Shown: positions 34,019 through 41,151 of the stretch, piece by piece
Numbering within the stretch: the stretch's first letter is position 1
How the letters are laid out: every line of letters begins with the position of its first letter
Source of the DNA: Lysobacter sp. KIS68-7
Lineage (GTDB): Bacteria; Pseudomonadota; Gammaproteobacteria; Xanthomonadales; Xanthomonadaceae
Assembly (NCBI RefSeq): GCF_021284745.1
Contig: NZ_CP089925.1
Coordinates: forward strand, 682,001 to 746,000
Direction: 5' to 3'
Length of the DNA: 64,000 nucleotides
Notes under the pieces: generated by a model
Databases searched by the model: none
The model's input: only the letters and a program-made list of their open reading frames with translations
What the model was told of the DNA's origin: nothing
Position numbers and translations under genes: made by a program

Positions 34019-35323
34019 ATGCGCAAACTTGCAAACTTCGGCATCGTGCTGCTGCTGATCGCGGCCCTCGTCGTGTGGTTCATGCTTCCGTGGTTCGTGG
34101 TCCTCGCGATCATCGTCGCCATCGGGCTGTGGCTGGCGCTCACGCGCAGCGGGCGCCTGGCGCTCGCCGCGACGCAGGTCGGCATCGCCAGCCTGCCGCA
34201 GCGCTGGGGCGCCTCGTCGGTGATCGTCATCGGCATCGCCGGCGTGGTCGGCGTGCTGGTCGCGATGCTCGCGATGGGCGAAGGCTTCCGGTCCACGCTC
34301 TCCAGCACCGGCGACGACAACACCGCGATCGTCCTGCGCGGCGGTTCGCAGGCGGAAACCAACTCGGTGATCACGCGCGACCAGGTGCCGTTGATCAGCG
34401 CGCTCGCCGGCATCGCGAAGGGCCCCGACGGCCGTCCGTTGTCTTCGCCCGAGCTCTCGCAGGTCGTCAACCTGTTGAGCAAGAGCGACAGCACGGACAC
34501 CAACGTGCAGTTCCGTGGCATCGGACCGTCGGCGTGGGCGCTGCAGCCCAAGTTGAAGATCGTGGAAGGCCGCAAGTTCACGCCGGGTTTGCGTGAACTC
34601 GTCGCCGGTCGCGGCGCGCAACGTCAGTTCCAGGGTTTGGAAGTCGGGCAGCAACTCAAGCTCGCCAACCAGATGTGGAATGTCGTGGGCATCTTCGAAA
34701 CGGGCGACTCGCACGACTCGGAACTGTGGGCAGACGCCGACGTGCTGGGCCCGGCGTACCAGCGCCAGGCGTTCCAGTCGGTGACGGTGAAGCTCGACGG
34801 CAAGAACGGTTTCAAGCAATTGAAGGCAGCACTCGCCGCCGATCCGCGCCTGAAGCTCGACGTCTCGACCACGAAGGATTACTACGCGAAGCAGTCGGAG
34901 AACCTGACCAACTTCCTCAAGTACCTCGGCATCATCATCGGCACGATCATGGGCGTCGGTGCGGTGTTCGGCGCGTTGAACTCGATGTACGCCGCCGTCG
35001 CAGGCCGCGCGCGCGAGATCGCCACGATGCGCGCCATCGGCTTCCGCGGCCTGCCCGTGGTGATGGCGGTGATGCTGGAGACGATGTTGCTCGCCTTCCT
35101 CGGCGGCGCACTCGGCGCACTGATCGCGTGGGCGATCTTCAACGGCTACACCGTGTCCACGCTCGGCAACAACTTCAGCCAGGTCGTGTTCCAGTTCCGC
35201 GTGACGCCGGAGCTGCTGTGGACCGGCTTGAAGTGGGCGCTGGGCATCGGCCTGGTCGGTGGCTTGTTCCCCGCACTGCGCGCCGCGCGCCTGCCCGTGA
35301 CGGAAGCGTTGCGCGCCGGATGA
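34019..35323 (+). CDS. FtsX/MacB-type ABC permease 2
   Basis: A 434-residue permease like its neighbour. It has two helices near the N-terminus (ANFGIVLLLIAALVVWFML and WFVVLAIIVAIGLWLALT) and a further one near VIVIGIAGVVGVLVAMLA. The periplasmic domain follows, then the C-terminal FtsX block (LGIIIGTIMGVGAVFGALNS, REIATMRAIGF) ending LPVTEALRAG. The extra N-terminal helix pair distinguishes it from permease 1. Its stop overlaps the start of the polysaccharide deacetylase gene (ATGA). Confidence 0.86.
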   Translation: MRKLANFGIVLLLIAALVVWFMLPWFVVLAIIVAIGLWLALTRSGRLALAATQVGIASLPQRWGASSVIVIGIAGVVGVLVAMLAMGEGFRSTLSSTGDDNTAIVLRGGSQAETNSVITRDQVPLISALAGIAKGPDGRPLSSPELSQVVNLLSKSDSTDTNVQFRGIGPSAWALQPKLKIVEGRKFTPGLRELVAGRGAQRQFQGLEVGQQLKLANQMWNVVGIFETGDSHDSELWADADVLGPAYQRQAFQSVTVKLDGKNGFKQLKAALAADPRLKLDVSTTKDYYAKQSENLTNFLKYLGIIIGTIMGVGAVFGALNSMYAAVAGRAREIATMRAIGFRGLPVVMAVMLETMLLAFLGGALGALIAWAIFNGYTVSTLGNNFSQVVFQFRVTPELLWTGLKWALGIGLVGGLFPALRAARLPVTEALRAG

Positions 35324-36312
35324 TCCGGCGCCTCGCCCTCACCGCCTGCCTGCTGTGGTGCGCGTTCGCGCGCACGGCAGCGGCGGGCGACGCGGTGGTG
35401 GCACCCCCGGTCGATCGCAAAATCGCGATCACCGTCGACGACCTGCCCTGGCAATGGGCAGGTCGACTTCCGCCCGACGTGTTCGCCCAGCGGCATGCCA
35501 AGTTGCTGGGCGCGTTTCGCGCGGCTGGCGTCACCGGCGTCGGTTTCGTCAACGAGAAGGAACTCGAGATCCACGACAAGGTGTCGCCTGTGCGCATGCA
35601 GATGCTGCGCGACTGGCTCGGTGCCGGATGGGAATTGGGCAACCACACATGGGGCCACGTCGATTACCACGCGGTTGGCCTTGAAGCCTTCGAAGCCGAT
35701 GTGCTGAAGGGCGAGCGCCAGCTGCGTCCGCTTCTCGCGAAGTACGGCGAGACGCCGACCTGGTTTCGACATCCCTATCTGCGCAACGGCCGTAACCCGG
35801 AAGAGCGCGCAGCACTGGAAGGCTTCCTCGCCGCGCACGGCTATCGCACCGCGCCGGTCACGGTGAACACGAGCGAATGGATCTGGGCGCGCGCCTACGA
35901 GCTCACGCTCGATGGCAAGTCGCCGCACGCGGAGAAGGACGCCACGCTGCTTCGCCTGCGTCAGGAGTACGTGCCTTACATGCTCGCGAAGCTGGATTTC
36001 TATGATCGTGAGTCGGTGGCGCTGCTGGGCTATCCGGTCCCGCAGGTGCAACTGCTGCATGCCAACGAGCTCAACGCCGATACGTTCCCCGAGTTGTTCG
36101 CAGGCATGCGCGAGCGCGGCTATCGCGTCGTGTCGCTGAAGGAAGCGCTGCGCGATCCGGCTTATGCGCGGCCGGACGGGTACGTGGGCCCTTACGGCGT
36201 GAGTTGGTTGCATCGCTGGGCGCTGGCCGACAAGCGCCCGCATGCCTTCTTTGCCGGCGAACCCACGGTTCCGCAGTGGGTCCTGGATTTGGCTGTCGTC
36301 GAATCCGAGTAA
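35320..36312 (+). CDS. Polysaccharide deacetylase family protein (NodB-like, secreted)
   Basis: A 330-residue exported protein. A signal peptide (MIRRLALTACLLWCAFARTAAAG) is followed by a NodB-type carbohydrate deacetylase domain. Motif 1 is AITVDDLPWQ with the Asp pair, motif 2 is GNHTWGHVDYH with the metal-binding histidines, and motif 3 is WFRHPYLRNG. It probably removes N-acetyl groups from an envelope or external polysaccharide. It is translationally coupled to the MacAB-like permease 2 gene by an ATGA overlap, which suggests a joint envelope role. The substrate is unknown. Confidence 0.84.
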   Translation: MIRRLALTACLLWCAFARTAAAGDAVVAPPVDRKIAITVDDLPWQWAGRLPPDVFAQRHAKLLGAFRAAGVTGVGFVNEKELEIHDKVSPVRMQMLRDWLGAGWELGNHTWGHVDYHAVGLEAFEADVLKGERQLRPLLAKYGETPTWFRHPYLRNGRNPEERAALEGFLAAHGYRTAPVTVNTSEWIWARAYELTLDGKSPHAEKDATLLRLRQEYVPYMLAKLDFYDRESVALLGYPVPQVQLLHANELNADTFPELFAGMRERGYRVVSLKEALRDPAYARPDGYVGPYGVSWLHRWALADKRPHAFFAGEPTVPQWVLDLAVVESE

Positions 36313-36327
36313 GAACTTCCACCCGTT

Positions 36328-36889
36328 GGGCGTTCCGCCGCGAGCCGTCGTGTGCTCCTCGCCACTCACATACCGCAGCTCCCGTCGAGGAGCACACGAC
36401 GTCTCACGTCGGCCCGCTCGCAACTTGATGCCCTCGCGGAGCGTCTGGTGTGAAGGTCCGTCGCAATCCGAATGCCTCGCGCCTACACCCGGCTTCGGAA
36501 CGACGGCACATCGCCCCCTCGCTCGCTGCATCGGCATGCTGCGTCCCGCTTCGAAGGGCGACGTGCCTCACCTCGTTTGCCAGACACGCGCCTTCGGCAA
36601 AGCGAAACGCTCCCTCCATCCGAAGGAGCGCCTCTCACATTTATCGCTAGGCACCTTGCCCTCCGAAGCGGGACGCACATGCCGATGCAGCGAGCGAGGG
36701 GGCAAAGTGCCGACCCTCCGCAGCCGGAAGTTGGCGAATGCGTTCGCATCGCGGTGGCACGCGGCTCCCAGACGCTCCGCGCAAACAGCAAGTGGCGAGC
36801 GGGCCGACGTGAGATGCCGTGTGCTCCTCGACGGGAGCTTGCTGTATGTGAGCGGCGAGGAGTACGCGGCAGCTCGCGGCGGAACGCCC
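36328..36889. repeat. Long imperfect inverted repeat, two 241-bp arms, non-coding
   Basis: The left arm (36328-36568) and right arm (36649-36889) are reverse complements with scattered mismatches. The ends match closely (GGGCGTTCCGCCGCGAG against CTCGCGGCGGAACGCCC), as does the inner block around CCCCCTCGCTCGCTGCATCG. The 80-bp spacer holds its own small hairpin (CGCTCC / GGAGCG). Inside the left arm is a perfect 16-bp stem, 36346-36361 with 36386-36401. No protein-like frame is present. This fills the gap between the deacetylase and DUF1272 genes. Confidence 0.85.
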
Positions 36890-36905
36890 GTCTAGTGGAG
36901 CGAGC

Positions 36906-37151
36906 TCAACCCGCGCTTCGACACCCTTCAGGCTTAAACACGCGCTCAGTAGAGGCCGGATACTTCTCCAGCAAATGCGCCGCCCGCGTAGGTCGAGGCG
37001 CCAGCGCACCACCGCAATTCGGGCAACGCCCATGGAGCACACTCGTCGCGCAATCGATGCAGAACGTGCATTCGAACGAACAGATCACCGCCTCCGAATC
37101 GGGCGGCAGATCGCGATTGCAACACTCGCAGTTCGGGCGCATCTGCAGCAT
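36906..37151 (-). CDS. DUF1272 small zinc-ribbon-like protein
   Basis: An 81-residue cysteine-rich protein of the DUF1272 family. MRPNCECCNRDLPPDSEAVI, CSFECTFCIDCA and CPNCGGALAPRP hold about nine cysteines in pairs that would bind zinc. AGGAGAG precedes the ATG at 37151. The function of the family is unknown. It is downstream of rarD on the same strand with a 9-base gap. Confidence 0.82.
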   Translation of the reverse strand: MLQMRPNCECCNRDLPPDSEAVICSFECTFCIDCATSVLHGRCPNCGGALAPRPTRAAHLLEKYPASTERVFKPEGCRSAG

Positions 37152-37160
37152 CACCCTCTC

Positions 37161-38105
37161 CTAACTCTTCGCCGGCACCGCCTGCAAGGACATCGCGGCA
37201 CTCGCGCGGCGCGCGCGCAAAAACCCGTCGATGGCGAAGAGCGCCAACGCCACCCAGATGCAGGCGAAACCGATCGCACGATCCCGATCGAAAGCCTCAT
37301 GGAACACGAGTACCCCGATCAGGAATTGCATCGTCGGCGCAATGTACTGCAGCAGCCCGACCACCGACAGCGGCACACGGCGCACCGCATACGCGAATCC
37401 CACCAACGGCAGCGCAGTCAGCCCGCCGCTCACGATCAGCATCAAGCTCATCAGTGCGCCGTAACCGCCCTGCGATTGCGACACGAAGAACCCGCCCTGC
37501 CCGTGCAGTTCGGACCACGCCAGCCACACGACGACCGGCAGGAACAGATACGCACCTTCAACGCCCAGGCCAGGAATGGAATCGACCGACGCGAGCTTGC
37601 GGATGAGCCCGTAGAGCGCGAACGAGACCGCGAGCGCCAGCGCGATCCACGGCAACTGGCCGAAGCGGAAGGTCAGCCACAGCACGCCGAGCGTCGCGAG
37701 GCCCACCGACACCCATTGCGCACGACCGAGCCGCTCGCGCAGGAACACCACGCCGAGCAGCACGTTGAGCAACGGATTGATGAAATAGCCCAGGCTCGAC
37801 TCGACGACGTGCCCGGCGTTCACCGCCCAGATGTACAGCCCCCAGTTGAAGCCGATCAGCACGCCGCTGAGCGCGAGCATCCACCACGTGCGCGGCCTCG
37901 ACAGCGCGGCGCGCAACCAGCCGCGCCCGTCGCGCCAGGTGAGGTAGGCGCCGACGATCACCGCGCTCCACGCGATGCGGTGCAGCACGATCTGCAGCGA
38001 CGGCACCGACTTCATCATGTGCCACCACAGCGGCATGACGCCCCACAAAAGGAAGGCGCCGATCGCGACCCAGAGGCCGCGACGGTCCACTTGCTGCAGG
38101 TTCAT
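37161..38105 (-). CDS. rarD: RarD-like EamA permease
   Basis: A 314-residue inner-membrane protein with ten predicted helices in two EamA repeats. It has the RarD-type start GLWVAIGAFLLWGVMPLWW and the internal NWGLYIWAVNAGHVVESSLGY and FINPLLNVLLGV motifs. E. coli RarD was named for chloramphenicol sensitivity; the true substrate is not settled. Its start overlaps the stop of the second EamA gene (ATGA), so the two are co-translated. Confidence 0.88.
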   Translation of the reverse strand: MNLQQVDRRGLWVAIGAFLLWGVMPLWWHMMKSVPSLQIVLHRIAWSAVIVGAYLTWRDGRGWLRAALSRPRTWWMLALSGVLIGFNWGLYIWAVNAGHVVESSLGYFINPLLNVLLGVVFLRERLGRAQWVSVGLATLGVLWLTFRFGQLPWIALALAVSFALYGLIRKLASVDSIPGLGVEGAYLFLPVVVWLAWSELHGQGGFFVSQSQGGYGALMSLMLIVSGGLTALPLVGFAYAVRRVPLSVVGLLQYIAPTMQFLIGVLVFHEAFDRDRAIGFACIWVALALFAIDGFLRARRASAAMSLQAVPAKS

Positions 38106-39046
38106 GCCGCCGGTTCCTCGGCGATCTCGCGCGTCGTCGGTTGCGTGGCCGCGCCACCGCGGGCCTTCGCGAGCGTGATCAGCACGACGCCCGCCAGGAT
38201 CACCGCCATCGCGCCGATGTCGTGGCGCGTGAAGGTTTCACCGCCGATGAGTGCGCCGATGAGCACGGCCAGCGGCGGATTCACGTAGGCATAGCTCGTC
38301 GCGAGCGCGGGCCGCACATGGTGCAGCAACCAGATGTAGGCGGTGAAGCCGAAGATCGAACCGGCGACGACGAGGTAGAGCATCGCAGCGGTCGCCTGGA
38401 AACTCGGCATGGTCGTGATGCGCTCGCCCGCGACGAGCGCGACGATCACCAACCAGATCGTGCCGACCAGCATCTGGCCCGCGGCCATCATGAAGGGCTC
38501 CGGCAGATCCTGGTCGCGGCTCCAGATGGAGCCCCAGGCCCACGCGAGCGGCGCGATGATCAGGCACACCAGGCCAAGCGTCGACCCGCGGAGTTCGCCG
38601 CCCACGCTGAGCCAGATCACGCCGAAGAAGCCGATCACCAGGCCCGCCCATTCCATGCGCGAGGGATGGCGGCCGCGCAGCATGGAGAACACGCCGGCGA
38701 ACAAGGGCATCGAGGCGACGGCAATGGCGGCGAGGCCCGAACTCACCTGCGTCTCGGCGAGGTTCACGAGCGCGTTGGACAACACGACCATGAAGACCGA
38801 CAACTTCGCGAGCGTGATCCATTGTTTCTTCGTCGGCGCCGGCGTGCCGCGCATGCGCAGCACCGCGTACATGATCGAACCGGCGATCGACATGCGGATC
38901 GCGGCCAGCAGGAACGGCGGATAGCCGTGCAGCGCGAAGCGGATGGCGAGGTAGGTGGAACCCCAGAGGATGTACACCGCCGCCAGCGCCAGCGCGACCG
39001 CCATCGGCGATGCGGAACGCAGTTCGGTGTTCGAAACGGTGGCCAT
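38102..39046 (-). CDS. EamA-family exporter (YedA-like)
   Basis: A 314-residue drug/metabolite transporter with ten helices: VALALAAVYILWGSTYLAIR opens the first EamA repeat and YLVVAGSIFGFTAYIWLL lies in the second. The sequence is closest in layout to YedA. I start at the ATG at 39046 because upstream codons run into the DinB gene. It follows the DinB stop by 2 bases and overlaps rarD, so dinB-like, yedA-like, rarD and DUF1272 genes form one run. Confidence 0.84.
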   Translation of the reverse strand: MATVSNTELRSASPMAVALALAAVYILWGSTYLAIRFALHGYPPFLLAAIRMSIAGSIMYAVLRMRGTPAPTKKQWITLAKLSVFMVVLSNALVNLAETQVSSGLAAIAVASMPLFAGVFSMLRGRHPSRMEWAGLVIGFFGVIWLSVGGELRGSTLGLVCLIIAPLAWAWGSIWSRDQDLPEPFMMAAGQMLVGTIWLVIVALVAGERITTMPSFQATAAMLYLVVAGSIFGFTAYIWLLHHVRPALATSYAYVNPPLAVLIGALIGGETFTRHDIGAMAVILAGVVLITLAKARGGAATQPTTREIAEEPAA

Positions 39047-39048
39047 GG

Positions 39049-39567
39049 TTATCCGAGGACGTGCTTGCGGAACGGTAAGGGCGTGCGGTTCGCCGCCATG
39101 CGGCCGAGCAGCCATTGCAGGCCTGCCAAGTGTTGCAGATCGTGGCTGCACAACTGGTGCACGAGCGTGCGCAGCGTCACGGGGACGCCTTCGAAGCCGG
39201 CCGTGCGGTCGAAGTCGGCCGGTACCAGCGAGCGCAGCAACACCAGGTTCGCCTCGCGCGCGGCGCGGAACTCCTCCAGCGCCTGCCACGGGTCGCGTTC
39301 GGCGTAACGCCGCTCGCGTGCGAGCCCTTCGCCATCGAGGTCGGGCAGCATCGGATGCACTTCATGGAGCGTGCGACGGAACCGGTGGTGGTATCCATCG
39401 ATCTCGATGTCGCGCACGTGCCACGCCTGCTCGACCGGCGTCAGCCGCTCGCTCGGGATCCCGTCCCACCGCGGCGGCGCCCACCGGAGCAACTCCGGCG
39501 GCACCGCCGCGAAATGCGCTTCGAGCCGACGGGGGAATTCGGCGAGCGCGTCGAGCGTGGTTTGCAT
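39049..39567 (-). CDS. DinB-family protein
   Basis: A 172-residue four-helix-bundle protein of the DinB/DUF664 type. Metal-binding histidines are in EQAWHVRDIEIDGYHHRF, spaced from HQLCSHDLQHLAGLQ near the C-terminus. Such proteins are often thiol-dependent transferases or of unknown function. CAGGAG lies upstream of the ATG at 39567. It heads the run of genes with the two EamA transporters. Confidence 0.8.
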   Translation of the reverse strand: MQTTLDALAEFPRRLEAHFAAVPPELLRWAPPRWDGIPSERLTPVEQAWHVRDIEIDGYHHRFRRTLHEVHPMLPDLDGEGLARERRYAERDPWQALEEFRAAREANLVLLRSLVPADFDRTAGFEGVPVTLRTLVHQLCSHDLQHLAGLQWLLGRMAANRTPLPFRKHVLG

Positions 39568-39760
39568 CTTCGACTCCTGGGGGAGGAGGACGCGGTCGAT
39601 GGGCAGGGCCGACCGCAGGCGCATAGCGTAGCGATGGGTCCTCGCAGGATGGTTGAAAATTCGTGCGCGATGGCGCAAGAATCTTGCGCGCCAAAAACGT
39701 CGCTGTTCGCAGCCCTTCGCGAAATTTGTTGCAGGCCCGATTTTCAGCAGGATCGATGCG

Positions 39761-40255
39761 ATGCCCGCCACGCCCCTCGCCCTCGACGAATTCGACCACC
39801 GGCTGCTGGAGCTGTTGCAGCGCGATGCCGACGCCACGTTGTCCGCGCTGGGCGAAGCGGTGGGCCTGTCGGCGAGCGCGGTGCAGCGGCGCATCAAGCG
39901 CTATCGCGAGAGCGGGTTGATGCGGCAGGTCGCGGTGTTGAATCCCGCGATGCTGCCCAACGTGACGCTTGCGGCCGTGCTGGTCGCGCTCGAACGCGAA
40001 TCGGCGCGCCACCACGCCGCGTTCTACGCGCGCATGCGCAGTGCGCCGGAAGTGCAGCAGTGCTACGTGCTCGCCGGCGAATGGGATTACCTGGTGCTGC
40101 TGGCGACGACGAGCCTGCCGCATACGCGCGAAGTGGCCGAACGCTTGTTCGGCAGCGACGACACGCTCAAGCGCTACGAAACGCGCATGGTGTTCGAGCC
40201 CATCAAGGTCGGCTTGCACCTGCCCACGCGCGCGCCGGTGAAGCGCAAGAAGTGA
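39761..40255 (+). CDS. Lrp/AsnC-family transcriptional regulator
   Basis: A 164-residue regulator. The N-terminal winged helix-turn-helix runs from FDHRLLELLQRDADATLSAL through GLSASAVQRRIKRYRESG. The C-terminal RAM (ligand-binding) domain covers LAAVLVALERESARHHAAFY, CYVLAGEWDYLVLL and a closing TRMVFEPIKVG. Members respond to amino acids and act on nearby genes. It is divergent from the DinB-EamA run, so control of those exporters is likely. The start is the ATG at 39761; upstream codons look like leader sequence. Confidence 0.88.
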   Translation: MPATPLALDEFDHRLLELLQRDADATLSALGEAVGLSASAVQRRIKRYRESGLMRQVAVLNPAMLPNVTLAAVLVALERESARHHAAFYARMRSAPEVQQCYVLAGEWDYLVLLATTSLPHTREVAERLFGSDDTLKRYETRMVFEPIKVGLHLPTRAPVKRKK

Positions 40256-40258
40256 GCG

Positions 40259-41080
40259 TCAGGCCGCGCGTTCGCGCAGCAACAGGTCCTGCTTGAGCGG
40301 CAACCCCCAGCGATAACCGCCGAGCGAACCATCGCCGCGCACGACGCGATGGCAGGGCACGAGGATGGCGATGCGGTTGTGCGCGCATGCGCTCGCCACC
40401 GCGCGCGCGCCGCGCGGCTGGCCGAGTTCGGCGGCGAGGCCGGAATAGCTGCGGGTTTCGCCGCGCGGGATTTTCATCAGCGCATCCCACACGCGCTTCT
40501 GGAACGCGGTGCCGAGCAGGTGGATGTCCACGTGCGCGGCCTTGCCGGCAAGGATGTCGGCGACGGCGCGCACGCGCGGGGCGAGGAAGTCGTCGCGGCC
40601 GGCATCGACGCGTTCGAGCTGCGCGTTCGGGAATTCCTCGGCGATGCGTTGCTCGAGCGCGTGGGCGTCGCGCCCGAGTTCGACCATGCAGATGCCGCGT
40701 TCGGTCGTCGCGACCAGGGCCTGGCCCAACGCGGTCTCCACGATGCTCCAGCGGATGTGCTCGCCTTCGCCGCCGGCGCGATACCGCGCGGGCGTCATGC
40801 CGAGTTTCGCGGCGCCGGCCTCGTACACGCGCGAGGGCGAGCCGTAGCCGGCGTCGTACAACGCGCCGCTGACGTCGTCGCCTTCGCGCAATGCGGCCTT
40901 GAGCGTGCCGAGCTTGCGCTGCGCGAGGTATTGCGCCGGGCTCAGGCCGAAGTGCGCGGTGAAACTGCGCTGCAGGTGCGAGGGGCTGAGGCCAACGGCG
41001 TCCGCAAGGGACTCGAGCGTCGGCTCGCCTGCATCGAGCAGGGCGCGGGTGCGTTCGAGTTTGTCGGTGGTCTTGTCCAT
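40259..41080 (-). CDS. Ada-like bifunctional AraC regulator / O6-alkylguanine-DNA methyltransferase
   Basis: A 273-residue protein. Residues about 1-105 are an AraC-type helix-turn-helix (ESLADAVGLSPSHLQRSFTA, ...SGALYDAGYGSPSRVYE). The C-terminal half is the suicide DNA methyltransferase with the active-site AILVPCHRVVRGDGSLGGY; the Cys of PCHR takes the alkyl group. E. coli Ada also has a zinc-binding phosphotriester-repair domain at the N-terminus, absent here. Convergent with the Lrp-type gene. It repairs O6-alkylguanine and may self-regulate. The start ATG is at 41080. Confidence 0.88.
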   Translation of the reverse strand: MDKTTDKLERTRALLDAGEPTLESLADAVGLSPSHLQRSFTAHFGLSPAQYLAQRKLGTLKAALREGDDVSGALYDAGYGSPSRVYEAGAAKLGMTPARYRAGGEGEHIRWSIVETALGQALVATTERGICMVELGRDAHALEQRIAEEFPNAQLERVDAGRDDFLAPRVRAVADILAGKAAHVDIHLLGTAFQKRVWDALMKIPRGETRSYSGLAAELGQPRGARAVASACAHNRIAILVPCHRVVRGDGSLGGYRWGLPLKQDLLLRERAA

Positions 41081-41094
41081 GGCCCAAAAGGTAA

Positions 41095-41114
41095 CGGGCG
41101 CCCTGGGGCGCCCG
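41095..41114 (-). terminator. Candidate terminator of prc
   Basis: CGGGCGCCC (41095-41103) and GGGCGCCCG (41106-41114) form a 9-bp perfect stem around a 2-base loop. On the minus strand it is followed by TTACCTTTT. It lies just after the prc stop at 41152 and before the Ada-like start at 41080. Confidence 0.6.
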
Positions 41115-41151
41115 CTATCCGATTCTTGCGTGGCCCCGTGTCGGGCAAACC

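Noticed and set aside
36326-36340. Integron attC site (GTTGGGC fits GTTRRRY)
   Set aside because: The surrounding inverted repeat has arms far too long, there is no matching RYYYAAC partner at the right distance, and no integrase gene or cassette array.
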